From Empedobacter tilapiae (GTDB taxonomy: Bacteria; Bacteroidota; Bacteroidia; Flavobacteriales; Weeksellaceae), in assembly GCF_004785645.1 (NCBI RefSeq), contig NZ_SRPE01000002.1, positions 124,001 through 188,000 on the forward strand: DNA of 64,000 nucleotides, read 5' to 3'. Numbering within the stretch: position 1 is the stretch's first letter; each line of letters opens with the position of its first letter. Below are positions 53,202 through 61,725 of this stretch, piece after piece. The translations under genes were made by a program, and so were the position numbers. The notes below the pieces were generated by a model. It made no database searches and had not been told where the DNA came from. It saw only the letters and a program-made list of their open reading frames with translations.

Positions 53202-53807
53202 TTAATCTACAGGTAAATCTTCTGAATAAAATATTGTCAATCTAGCAAATCCGTCAAAGGTATCAATTTGATAAGAGTAGGTGTTTTCTAATCGTCTCGC
53301 ATCATATCGTTCGACATTATAAGTTACTTCATAATCCTCATTCGTAACAATAGAATTTGAATGATGATATTTGGATTTAGGAGCATCTTTTTTAATTTCT
53401 GCTCTATACTGATTCAAAAATTTGATAGGAAAAGAATAGGTTAATTTATAAACAATCTCTTGAGAAATTTGAATAGCAGTAATTTTATTCAAGAACATCG
53501 TTCCTTGATTATTGTTTTTAATTTTCAAAGAATCTAAACGTTCTGTATTTTGAATATATAAGTTTTTTCCTAGTTTAGAAACCTTAAAACAATGATCATT
53601 CAATTTTTGATGAATAATTTGTGGCTGCTCTTTTATTAGACCTTTTAACTCTTTTAATGTAAAGTTAGATAAATGCGCATCTTTAGTCTCTTGATTACAA
53701 TTGTTTGCATATTCAGAATCGGGTACGTCAGCCTCTGGATTATCAGATTTTTTACACGATACTACCGAAAACAAAGCAATAATAATATATAATATACTCT
53801 TCTTCAT
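53202..53807 (-). CDS. lipoprotein of unknown function
   Basis: 201 residues. Lipoprotein signal with ALFSVVSC (Cys18), acidic linker, two further cysteines (NNCNQE and NDHCFKV) and a beta-rich C-terminal half (IVYKLTYSFPIKFLNQYRAE, YSYQIDTFDGFARLTIFYSE). I do not recognise the family. It is first in an operon with aroK (2 bp apart) and has a good promoter about 70 bp upstream; the link with aroK is probably just positional. Confidence 0.7.
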   Translation of the reverse strand: MKKSILYIIIALFSVVSCKKSDNPEADVPDSEYANNCNQETKDAHLSNFTLKELKGLIKEQPQIIHQKLNDHCFKVSKLGKNLYIQNTERLDSLKIKNNNQGTMFLNKITAIQISQEIVYKLTYSFPIKFLNQYRAEIKKDAPKSKYHHSNSIVTNEDYEVTYNVERYDARRLENTYSYQIDTFDGFARLTIFYSEDLPVD

Positions 53808-53878
53808 TCTAAAATTTCAATCTTTAATAGCGTTCCGAAAATAATTTCAGTTCACATAGATTTACATTTGTTGGTTGA

Positions 53879-53906
53879 CAAATATAATATATAAATCATT
53901 TATCAA
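53879..53906 (-). promoter_or_regulatory. promoter of the lipoprotein-aroK operon, TTG-N17-TATATTTG
   Basis: On the minus strand TTG (53906-53904), 17 nt, TATATTTG (53886-53879). The leader to the ATG at 53807 is about 65 nt. Nothing else is seen between here and the tRNA promoter. Confidence 0.75.
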
Positions 53907-54055
53907 AAGAATAAATATAATGTTTATAGTGCTTATTTTTTCACTTTTCTCAGTTTGAAAACTGGCTTTTAAGAAAAAACTAAAATAAACTAAAAATTTA
54001 AGTTCTTAAAACCGAAATGTTTAATTAATAAATTATAAAAAACTTTATAAAACGT

Positions 54056-54087
54056 TTGTTAAATTAGTATTAAACATCCTATATTTG
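54056..54087 (+). promoter_or_regulatory. promoter of the first tRNA-Lys gene, TTG-N21-TATATTTG
   Basis: TTG at 54056-54058, 21 nt, TATATTTG at 54080-54087, followed by CAC. Transcription should start about 12-15 nt before the tRNA. Confidence 0.85.
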
Positions 54088-54105
54088 CACTCGATTTAAG
54101 AAACC

Positions 54106-54178
54106 GACCTGGTAGCTCAGTTGGTAGAGCACAACACTTTTAATGTTGGGGTCCTGGGTTCGAGCCCCAGCCAGGTCA
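54106..54178 (+). tRNA. tRNA-Lys(UUU), copy 1
   Basis: 73 nt, cloverleaf complete: acceptor GACCTGG/CCAGGTC, D-arm GCTC/GAGC, anticodon stem CAACA/TGTTG with loop CTTTTAA (anticodon TTT), T-arm CTGGG/CCCAG with TTCGAGC. CCA is not encoded. It is separated from copy 2 by 96 nt, which include a second promoter, unlike the later copies. Confidence 0.97.
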
Positions 54179-54228
54179 CTTAGTCAAAACGTTCTTTTAT
54201 TAAGAGAAAAATAAAAACACATTTCGTT

Positions 54229-54257
54229 TTGTAAACTCAGATATAATCGTATATTTG
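54229..54257 (+). promoter_or_regulatory. promoter of tRNA-Lys copies 2-5, TTG-N18-TATATTTG
   Basis: TTG at 54229-54231, 18 nt, TATATTTG at 54250-54257 followed by CAG. No promoter is seen between copies 2 to 5, so these are probably one transcript. Confidence 0.82.
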
Positions 54258-54274
54258 CAGTCCGAAAAAACGGA

Positions 54275-54347
54275 GACCTGGTAGCTCAGTTGGTAGAGCA
54301 CAACACTTTTAATGTTGGGGTCCTGGGTTCGAGCCCCAGCCAGGTCA
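54275..54347 (+). tRNA. tRNA-Lys(UUU), copy 2
   Basis: Same 73-nt sequence as copy 1. Anticodon TTT. First unit of a tandem repeat with a period of 124-125 bp that continues through copy 5. Confidence 0.97.
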
Positions 54348-54399
54348 CAAACTTCTAGTTATTGAGAAGTTTAAAAAACAATAACAACTCCAAAATGGA

Positions 54400-54472
54400 G
54401 ACCTGGTAGCTCAGTTGGTAGAGCACAACACTTTTAATGTTGGGGTCCTGGGTTCGAGCCCCAGCCAGGTCA
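54400..54472 (+). tRNA. tRNA-Lys(UUU), copy 3
   Basis: Same 73-nt sequence. The 52-nt spacer from copy 2 has a small hairpin, AACTTCT-AGTTATTG-AGAAGTT, which is repeated after copies 3 and 4 with one change. Confidence 0.97.
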
Positions 54473-54523
54473 CAAACTTCTAGTTATTGAGAAGTCTAAA
54501 AACAATAACAACTCCAAAATGGA

Positions 54524-54596
54524 GACCTGGTAGCTCAGTTGGTAGAGCACAACACTTTTAATGTTGGGGTCCTGGGTTCGAGCCCCAGCCAGGTCA
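54524..54596 (+). tRNA. tRNA-Lys(UUU), copy 4
   Basis: Same 73-nt sequence, 124 bp after copy 3. The spacer on each side (51 nt) is the same sequence. Confidence 0.97.
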
Positions 54597-54647
54597 CAAA
54601 CTTCTAGTTATTGAGAAGTCTAAAAACAATAACAACTCCAAAATGGA

Positions 54648-54720
54648 GACCTGGTAGCTCAGTTGGTAGAGCACAACACTTTTAATGTTGGGGTCCTGGG
54701 TTCGAGCCCCAGCCAGGTCA
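54648..54720 (+). tRNA. tRNA-Lys(UUU), copy 5
   Basis: Same 73-nt sequence, 124 bp after copy 4; last of the array, followed directly by a terminator. Confidence 0.97.
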
Positions 54721-54724
54721 CAAG

Positions 54725-54753
54725 AAGCCAAACAGAAATGTTTGGCTTTTTTT
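54725..54753 (+). terminator. terminator of the tRNA-Lys array
   Basis: The arms AAGCCAAAC (54725-54733) and GTTTGGCTT (54740-54748), loop AGAAAT, seven T in all. It is almost the same as the terminator of the next gene at 57971-57999. Confidence 0.9.
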
Positions 54754-54862
54754 ATGCAAATGATTGAGATAAATATGACAAATGTTTGTAGTAAATAGAT
54801 ACTATATTATTTTCGATTAATTTCTATTCTCAGTTACTTTGTTCAACCGATTTTAATTGATT

Positions 54863-57800
54863 ATGAAAAAGAAGAAAACTATTCTTTCTAAAGTAATGAA
54901 AGTGATAAAGATTACTGGAATTTCTTTAGGTGGGATTGCATTGGTTTTGTATGTGTCACCTTACTTTTTTAAGGAGCAAATTAATGATGGAATAAAAGAA
55001 GTCGCTAAGAATTATATTAAAACAGAAGTTGATTTTAAAGACTTAGATATTTCTTTTTTTAATCACTTTCCTAAACTTACTGTAACTCTTACTGATTCGT
55101 CAGTTAAAGGATCAACGCCATATCAAATTGAAAATTTAATTTCCGCAAAAAAAATTGCACTAGGGGTAGATGTTAAAACATTATTTGAAGATAAAATAAT
55201 CTTTAATGAATTGTTTATTACAGATGCAACGATTAATTTAAAAATAGATAGTTTAGGACATAATAATTTTGATATTATAGTTCCTTCTGAAGAAGTTGAA
55301 AAAGAAGAAGAATCAAGCGTAGGATTAGCTTTGAATAATTTCAAAATTACTTATTCTAATTTTTTATACGATGATCAATCTTCTAAAACATACTTGAAAT
55401 TAGATAAATTTGATTATGATGGATTGATAGATCTTACAGATAATCAATTAGTATTAAATGCAAAAACGGATATCAAAAATGTCAACTTTAGTTTTGATAA
55501 GCAGAATTATGTTAAAAATCTACCTCTAAAAGGAAAGATTAATTCTAAAATCGATTTAAATAATTTATCATTTTATTTTACAGAAAATAATCTTGAATTA
55601 GGTCAATTTCCTTTTTCGTTGAAAGGTTCTTTGTTAATGCCAAATGAAAACAAAGTTTTTGATTTAACGATTTCATCAGAGAAAAATGATTTGAAATACA
55701 TTCCTGCAATCATTCCAGAAGCTTATCAAGAATGGGCAAAAGATATAGAACTGAAAGGTTCATCAACGATTCTTTTCTCGATGAAAGGAATAATGAATTC
55801 GATGACGAATCAGAATCCAGATATTCATATTGATGCAAAAATTGATGATGGATGGATGAATTACAAGAAATCACCTTCGCCAATTAAAAATATAAATCTC
55901 GTTTCCACTATTGATTTGCAAGCGTTAGATCCTGATAAAATGCGTGTAAAAGTAGAAAATCTTGATTTCAAGTTGTTGGATGGAGCAACTAAAACAAATT
56001 TCACATATTGGACAGGAAAAACCATGTTTTCAGAAGGGATTATCGAGTCAAGTATTGATCTGGAAGCATTGAAAAACGCAACAGGATTCAACCAATTCGA
56101 TGCAAAAGGAATTCTAGATTTAGAAGGAAGTTGGAAAGGTTCAATTGTTCAAAATGTTAAGAGTTCAAAGCAAAAAATTCCAACGTTTTATTTAAAAGCT
56201 AATCTTGAAAACGGTTATTTCAAAATGAATGAAATGCCTGCTGCTTTGGAGCATATAAATTTGAATATGACAATGCAGAATAAAGATGGTAATTATAAAA
56301 ACACCTCTGTTTTGGTTCACCAAATTGATGCAAAAGCAATGGATAATTTTATGATTGGGCGATTGGAGTTGAAGAATCTGAATAACTTCCCAATTAATGC
56401 TGATTTTGCTGCTAAAATTCGTTTAGAAGATATTTACAAAATTTATCCTATACAAAATATTGACATGCGTGGAGATTTGTATGTAAAAATGAAAGCAAAT
56501 GGAACATATGAACCGAAGCGTAAAAAAGTTCCAATTTCGAATACTATTCTAAAGTTGAGAAATGGTTACATAAAATTACATGAATATCCGAATTTACCTT
56601 TAGAAAATATTACAGTTGAAACACACATAAAATCGGGTAGAGGCTCTTTTAATGATTTATCAATAGATATTTTACCTATAAAATTTACGTTAGCAGGAAA
56701 GCCCTTTATGGTAAATGCAAATCTTAAAAATTTAAACAATTTAGATTATAGAGTTCATTCAAAAGGCGAATTGAATTTAGCAAATATTTATAAACTATTT
56801 CCAATTGAAGGTTTGGATATTGATGGATTAATTGAAACTAATTTTGGTGTTCAAGGTAATAACGGAGCGCCTTTGGAAAGTTTTCAGAATAAAGGGTTTG
56901 TGAAAATTCAGAATATTAAGATTAATACAAAATTCTTTCCAAGTAAGTTTGTGGTGAAAGAAGGTGATTTTAGGTTTGAAGGAAATTTTTTGACATTTAA
57001 AGATGTTAAGGCTCGTTATAAAAAGAATGTTTTTGTGTTTGATGGAAATGTTTCTAATTATATTAATTATGCTTTAAAAGAGAATGAAACTTTACAAGGA
57101 ACGATTAATTTCAAAACAAATCGTGTTAATATTGATGATTTCATGGCGTTTAATACAGAGTCAACCGCTTCTAATTCTATCGCTGCAGAAGAAGGTGTAG
57201 TTTTATTGCCAAAAAATGTTGAATTGTCGATAAAAGGTCAGGCAAAAGAAGTATTATTTAAAGATATTATACTACAAAACTTTGAAGGAGATTTAAGTTT
57301 GATACAAGGAAATCTTGAGCTTCAAAATACTAAATTTAATTTAATTGGTTCTGAATTTACTATGAATGGAAATTATGTGCCAACAAATGCAAAAAAAGCA
57401 AAATTTAATTTCACTATAAAAGCCAATAATTTTGATATTCAACGAGCTTATCACGAAATAACATTATTTAGAGAATTGGCTAGTGCTGCAGAAAAAGCCC
57501 ATGGTAAAGTTTCGATGGATTATCAACTTGAAGGAGATTTGGGGGCAGATATGTTTCCGAAGATGAAAACAATAAAAGGTGAAGGAAATTTTACATTAGA
57601 AGATATTAAGTTTTTAGGTTTTAAAGTCTTTAATTCTGTAGCAGAAAAAACTTCGACAGATGCCTTACATGACGCAAACTTAAAAAAAGTAACTTTTAAA
57701 ACGAAGATAGAAAATAATGTAATTACGATCAATCGTACTAAGTTTAAAATTGCTGGTTTCCGTCCGCGAATAGAAGGTCAAGTGACATTAGATGGTTATA

Positions 57801-57985
57801 TGAATCTTGGAATGAGACTTGGATTACCTCCATTTGGAATTATTGGAATACCAATCAAAATTACTGGTCCAGCTGATACTTTTGAGGTTGAAGTAGGAAA
57901 ATACCACAAAGAAGATTTAAACGAATCAGATGATGAATTTAGTGAATATCAAAAGTCGTTAGAAGAAGAAAAAGCCAAACAGTAA
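54863..57985 (+). CDS. AsmA family protein (large, inner-membrane anchored)
   Basis: 1040 residues from the ATG at 54863; the TTG two codons earlier is ignored. A basic N-terminus and one membrane helix (about residues 15-35, KITGISLGGIALVLYVSPYF) are followed by a very long beta-rich periplasmic part of the AsmA/TamB-like type, with repeated strands such as FDLTISSEKNDLKYIPAIIP and NFTIKANNFDIQRAYHE. The AsmA C-terminal region (AHGKVSMDYQLEGDLGADMF, GLPPFGIIGIPIKITGPADT) is conserved. Such proteins are thought to form grooves that carry phospholipids between membranes. The last codons form the arm of its terminator. Confidence 0.92.
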   Translation: MKKKKTILSKVMKVIKITGISLGGIALVLYVSPYFFKEQINDGIKEVAKNYIKTEVDFKDLDISFFNHFPKLTVTLTDSSVKGSTPYQIENLISAKKIALGVDVKTLFEDKIIFNELFITDATINLKIDSLGHNNFDIIVPSEEVEKEEESSVGLALNNFKITYSNFLYDDQSSKTYLKLDKFDYDGLIDLTDNQLVLNAKTDIKNVNFSFDKQNYVKNLPLKGKINSKIDLNNLSFYFTENNLELGQFPFSLKGSLLMPNENKVFDLTISSEKNDLKYIPAIIPEAYQEWAKDIELKGSSTILFSMKGIMNSMTNQNPDIHIDAKIDDGWMNYKKSPSPIKNINLVSTIDLQALDPDKMRVKVENLDFKLLDGATKTNFTYWTGKTMFSEGIIESSIDLEALKNATGFNQFDAKGILDLEGSWKGSIVQNVKSSKQKIPTFYLKANLENGYFKMNEMPAALEHINLNMTMQNKDGNYKNTSVLVHQIDAKAMDNFMIGRLELKNLNNFPINADFAAKIRLEDIYKIYPIQNIDMRGDLYVKMKANGTYEPKRKKVPISNTILKLRNGYIKLHEYPNLPLENITVETHIKSGRGSFNDLSIDILPIKFTLAGKPFMVNANLKNLNNLDYRVHSKGELNLANIYKLFPIEGLDIDGLIETNFGVQGNNGAPLESFQNKGFVKIQNIKINTKFFPSKFVVKEGDFRFEGNFLTFKDVKARYKKNVFVFDGNVSNYINYALKENETLQGTINFKTNRVNIDDFMAFNTESTASNSIAAEEGVVLLPKNVELSIKGQAKEVLFKDIILQNFEGDLSLIQGNLELQNTKFNLIGSEFTMNGNYVPTNAKKAKFNFTIKANNFDIQRAYHEITLFRELASAAEKAHGKVSMDYQLEGDLGADMFPKMKTIKGEGNFTLEDIKFLGFKVFNSVAEKTSTDALHDANLKKVTFKTKIENNVITINRTKFKIAGFRPRIEGQVTLDGYMNLGMRLGLPPFGIIGIPIKITGPADTFEVEVGKYHKEDLNESDDEFSEYQKSLEEEKAKQ

Positions 57986-57999
57986 TGTTTGGCTTTTTT
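57971..57999 (+). terminator. terminator overlapping the asmA stop codon
   Basis: AAAGCCAAAC (57971-57980) and GTTTGGCTTT (57987-57996), with the TAA stop in the 6-nt loop, then T residues. The hairpin and its T-run match the tRNA array terminator at nearly every base. Confidence 0.88.
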
Positions 58000-58012
58000 A
58001 TGATAGAATAAA

Positions 58013-59537
58013 TTAATTATTTCTTATTTCCTTTTCGAGTTGGTCTAAAACGTTCTTAAAATCTAAATTTTTGATGCTATAATAGTTAATGTAATTAGAG
58101 ATTATAGAGTTAACAATAAATTCCTTATTTATTGTTCCATATTTTAATCCTTCTTTTGTAGACTTAGATAATTTGAACTTTCCTTCATTTGATTTGAAAT
58201 CATATAAATAGTAAATTTCCATATCGTTTGGTTTTTCATTATAATAACCAGAATTTGAAGTTTCATCCTTGAAGTAAATGTAAAATTTGAATGGATTAAT
58301 ATTTTTATTACAAACCATAGTGGATTTATCTTCTGCCGAGTGATTACAGTTATTGTCTTTTATAAATTTATCATTATTTATCCTAGAATATTCAGATATA
58401 GGGACGTATCTTGCAGTTGCAAATCGAGCAGGATATAAGTAATCATATTGGATTAATTTTTCGATAATAGTTTGCGTATTCTTAGTAGGATTATTTATAT
58501 CATATCTTTCTCTAAGATTAGATTCTTTATAAAATGGTATAACTTCTCTGATATGGATCATTGTGTCAGTTATTAAATCACTATTTTTTATTGTTTCAAT
58601 TATTTTTTTACCATCATTATCATATATAATCCAATCGCCATATGGCTGATCATTTTTATAAAATGCTTTAGCAAGTGTTTTATTATTTATTATAAAATTC
58701 CAGTTTTCAATATCATTAACTAATTGAATATTTATTTTAAAATCAAGATATACCTCTGAAATAATTCCACTTTTTAGGATATCATTATCAAAATTGAAGT
58801 CAATTATTAAATCGTCATTGTTGTTATATTGCTTATACTTACCATGATAAACACCATCAATTTTATTATAATCTTTTTTTAGATTATCAGTTTTATTTAA
58901 TAATTTATTACTTTCATTAAAATATTCAAAGCAATTTCCGTTTTGGAAACCATTTCTTGCAACACCTTTGTATATTGGATTTCCATAATAATTGTTAAAA
59001 AGATAATTACCATTGATAATTCCATTAGAATATTGGTTTTGTAACTCAATCAAATTTTTTGCATAGAACGAAACAGCATCTCCTTCGAATTTACCGTTTA
59101 AAAATGTAGCAAATTGAGAAATTTCATTATTAGGAAAATAAGCTCTATAATCTCCGTTTTTCAAATTATTTTTATAATTAGCTTTATATTTAATATTTCC
59201 ATTAGAATAATATTCAATATAATTACCTTCTATTAAATTGTTTTTGAAATTAATCTCTTGTATTAATCTACCATTTGAGCTGTACCAAATAGATTTCCCT
59301 TCATATTCAAAGGGTTCTATATTTGTTTTTGAATATCCTATAAATTGTAATTGGTCGTTTTCTATATAAAAATCTTTTATTTCATAAAGATTATTTTTTG
59401 TTTCTGTTATTGTTCGATAATAACGTGCATGTTTTTTTTGAGTTTTATTCCATTCAAAATCAAAGTATTGTTTTTTTTTGAGAAAATGAAAATGATGAAA
59501 AAATAAGAAAAAGTAAAAAAGGTAAAGAATGTTTCAT
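58013..59537 (-). pseudogene. MORN-repeat (YwqK-like) secreted protein with a frameshift in an A9 tract
   Basis: From 59533 down to 58013 the frame is open, but it has no ATG for about 190 codons. In the neighbouring frame an ATG at 59537 starts a clear signal peptide, MKHSLPFLLFLIFSSFSFSQ, which runs straight into a tract of nine A on the minus strand (T9 at 59471-59479) and stops after KKTIL. With eight A the two frames join to one protein of about 507 residues. The mature part has MORN_2-type repeats (GNYIEYYSNGNIKYKANYKN, NGDYRAYFPNNEISQFATFL), then a C-terminal domain that I do not recognise. Either a true or phase-variable frameshift, or a sequencing error. Confidence 0.8.
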
Positions 59538-59586
59538 TTTTTATAAATTTGAACCGAAAATACAATTTTTTTATCAAAAATAGTGA

Positions 59587-59617
59587 TTGCAAATCATCGA
59601 TAAAAAGTGTATTTTTA
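59587..59617 (+). promoter_or_regulatory. candidate promoter of the DUF2306 gene, TTG-N20-TATTTTTA
   Basis: TTG at 59587-59589, 20 nt, TATTTTTA at 59610-59617 (last base differs from TTTG). Transcription would begin near 59623, just before the proposed CTG start at 59637. Confidence 0.45.
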
Positions 59618-59636
59618 GATTCAAAATCAACCAAAT

Positions 59637-60290
59637 CTGAAACTTACAACTGCAATAAAAAATACCTCGTGGTGGAAAATACTACTTTTCCTTGTTTGGC
59701 TTTATTTTTTCGGATTAATGCTTCAAATTACGTTGCGTTATATTCCGATTTCGTCTGATGTCTCATTTTTAGCGATTAAACAAGATGAGGTGACAACAAT
59801 TCCGAGCTATTTAACAATTTTTTATATTCACGTTTATTCAGCAATATTTACATTGTTTTTTGGAATTGTACAATTCATTAGAATAACCAATCGACATATA
59901 AAGAAATTACATCAACTCTTTGGGAAATTCTATTTTTATATTACTGTTTTACTGGCTGCGCCAAGTGGAATTTACATTGGTTTTTATGCAAATGGAGAAT
60001 TAACAGCTAAAACAGCATTTGTCATTTTGGGAATTCTTTGGTGGATTTTTACTGTGATTGCAGTTGTTAAAATTAAGCAGAAAGATATTCAATCGCACCG
60101 AAATTTTATGCTCCGCAGTTATGCTTTGGCTATTTCTGCGCTTACATTACGTGCTTGGAAAGTAGTTTTGGTTTACTTGTTTCAACCAGCACCAATGGAT
60201 GTTTATCAAATTATTGCATGGTTGGGATTTATTCCCAATTTACTGCTTGTAGAATATTATATTTATAAAACTAAACAATCTAAAATATGA
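59637..60290 (+). CDS. DUF2306 membrane protein, likely CTG start
   Basis: 217 residues if begun at CTG 59637 (read as MKLTTAIKNTSWWK). The first ATG (59718) would remove the first membrane helix WWKILLFLVWLYFFGLMLQI, which the frame clearly encodes and which DUF2306 proteins have. Further helices lie at about residues 60-82, 98-116, 126-143, 157-177 and 190-208. SYLTIFYIHVYSAIFTLFFG and HRNFMLRSYALAISALTLRA are typical of the family, in which the conserved His residues may bind haem. Function is unknown. It overlaps the YARHG lipoprotein gene by 4 bp. Confidence 0.72.
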   Translation: MKLTTAIKNTSWWKILLFLVWLYFFGLMLQITLRYIPISSDVSFLAIKQDEVTTIPSYLTIFYIHVYSAIFTLFFGIVQFIRITNRHIKKLHQLFGKFYFYITVLLAAPSGIYIGFYANGELTAKTAFVILGILWWIFTVIAVVKIKQKDIQSHRNFMLRSYALAISALTLRAWKVVLVYLFQPAPMDVYQIIAWLGFIPNLLLVEYYIYKTKQSKI

Positions 60291-61213
60291 AAAAATTAGC
60301 ATTACTTATTTGTACAACATTTGTTGTTTTTAGCTGTAAAGATGGCAAGAAAGAAGCTATAGAAAATAATGATTCTAACGACACAATTTCATCTATTCAT
60401 ATAGAGCCAACACAAGAAGATGTAGGTCTTTGGTCTGGGGTTTTTGTGGCTGATTCTGTTGATTATGAAAAAGGTGATAATTGGTCTATTCGAAATAGAA
60501 TTAGTATCATAATTCAGAAAATTAATAATGATAATACTGTTGAAGGTTACAGTGTCTCAGCTGGAAATATCAGACCATTTAAAGGAGATTTAGTGAAAGA
60601 AGGAAACTCACGTTATGTGATGGCGAATGAACCTGGAGATCATAAATATGATGGGACATTCAAGTTTAATATTTCTGAAAATGATGATTCAATTTATGGA
60701 ACTTGGATTTCTAAGCGCAAAGATTTACCTGTGCTTTCTCGAAAGTTTAGTTTGAAGAAAACAGAGTTTATTTATAATCCGAAGAACATTTTAGTTCAAC
60801 CAAAATATGGTGCAGATGAAGAATATGCGGATGAATACGATAATATAGATTGGGTAAATTCAAAAAAAGAAAAGTATGACGAAATGGATGGTGAAGAATA
60901 TTTTATTTATGTTAATCGTGCAGCTTCGGATGAAATTTATAAGATAAATGGTTCGACACAAAAGCTGACAGAAAAACAACTAAAAAATTTACATAAGTTA
61001 GATTTAGAAATTATTCGAAATACAATTTATGCGCGTCATGGTTATACTTTTGCGAATCGTGGCGCACGACAATTTTTTGATAATGTAAATTGGTATGTGC
61101 CTTTATATGCAAATGTTGAAGATAAATTGTCGCCAACCGAGAAAAAGAATATTGCGTTGTTGAAGCGTTTTGAAAAATATGCAACGGATAATTACCAACA
61201 ATACGGACGATAA
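60287..61213 (+). CDS. YARHG-domain lipoprotein
   Basis: 308 residues. Lipoprotein signal with VVFSC (Cys17). A beta-rich middle part (VGLWSGVFVADSVDYEKGDN, YDGTFKFNISENDDSIYGTW) looks like a lipocalin-like or META-like small barrel. The C-terminal YARHG domain (about residues 230-300) has IIRNTIYARHGYTFANRGAR and WYVPLYANVEDKLSPTEKKN. YARHG domains are extracellular and thought to be involved in surface or peptidoglycan contacts; no activity is shown. It overlaps the DUF2306 gene (ATGA), so the two are translated together. Confidence 0.85.
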   Translation: MKKLALLICTTFVVFSCKDGKKEAIENNDSNDTISSIHIEPTQEDVGLWSGVFVADSVDYEKGDNWSIRNRISIIIQKINNDNTVEGYSVSAGNIRPFKGDLVKEGNSRYVMANEPGDHKYDGTFKFNISENDDSIYGTWISKRKDLPVLSRKFSLKKTEFIYNPKNILVQPKYGADEEYADEYDNIDWVNSKKEKYDEMDGEEYFIYVNRAASDEIYKINGSTQKLTEKQLKNLHKLDLEIIRNTIYARHGYTFANRGARQFFDNVNWYVPLYANVEDKLSPTEKKNIALLKRFEKYATDNYQQYGR

Positions 61214-61397
61214 AAATTAAAATTTCTGTCAAGATAAAATGAGTTAAAACTTAATCTGAAAATAAGATAGAAGGATTATCATTTTGTTTTATAGGTTTAA
61301 TTGAAGAATACAATTTTTTTAGTTCGCTAAAGCCTTTGTCCTGAATGAAATTTGCTATTCAAATCAAGATATTTTGTTTGTTATGTTTATTAATTTT
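61214..61397. other. AT-rich intergenic stretch, nothing recognised
   Basis: No open frame, strong hairpin or complete promoter is seen here. It leads into the tRNA-like relic at 61398. The rest of the 61214-61725 gap is listed as that relic, its terminator and the typA -7 boxes. Confidence 0.6.
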
Positions 61398-61456
61398 GGC
61401 TCGTTAGCTTAGTTGTTAGAGTACGAAACTCTTAATTTCGAGCTTCAGACGAGTCA
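61398..61456 (+). pseudogene. tRNA-Lys(CUU) relic lacking the T arm
   Basis: 59 nt. The acceptor stem GGCTCGT/ACGAGTC (one G-T pair), D-arm GCTT/GAGT, and anticodon arm CGAAA-CTCTTAA-TTTCG (anticodon CTT) are intact. In place of a variable loop and T arm there is only AGCTTCAG before the 3' acceptor strand. The conserved GG of the D-loop is also reduced to one G. Probably a deletion between two TTCG copies (anticodon arm end and T-loop). A strong terminator starts 1 nt after it, as after a real tRNA gene. TAATTTTG lies at its first base, so the promoter is not a normal one. Confidence 0.65.
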
Positions 61457-61457
61457 C

Positions 61458-61499
61458 AAAAAAGTTAAATCTATTCTCTAAATTAGATTTAACTTTTTT
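61458..61499 (+). terminator. terminator after the tRNA-Lys relic
   Basis: A perfect 16-bp stem, 61458-61473 with 61484-61499, core AGTTAAATCTA, then a T-run. Confidence 0.88.
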
Positions 61500-61688
61500 T
61501 GTTTCTATAGCATATAAATTACTAGAAAAAATATTAAAATAGCTCAATTTAATCAATAGGGAACTATTTTTTCATTAATCAATCAGCAAATAAATCAATG
61601 TTTTACTAAAAAGTATTCAGTAATATTAAATTTTTCTAAATTAATTATTGCTAAATTTAAATAAAATAAAAAGTATAGTAATAAAAAA

Positions 61689-61707
61689 TAAATTTGTCGT
61701 AAATTTG
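61689..61707 (+). promoter_or_regulatory. two overlapping -7 boxes of typA
   Basis: TAAATTTG at 61689-61696 and again at 61700-61707, the second followed by CACCC. Both match TAnnTTTG; no TTG at the right distance is seen for the second, so which one is used is open. Confidence 0.55.
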
Positions 61708-61725
61708 CACCCATAATTTTCAAGG

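Noticed and set aside
54275-54720. Regularly spaced repeats that at first look like a CRISPR array
   Set aside because: The repeated units are full tRNA-Lys genes and the spacers are the same as each other, which is the opposite of CRISPR.
59549-59758. Open frame of 69 codons on the plus strand before the DUF2306 gene
   Set aside because: It runs out of frame with the membrane protein, has no domain or signal sequence, and the DUF2306 frame with its first helix explains the region better.
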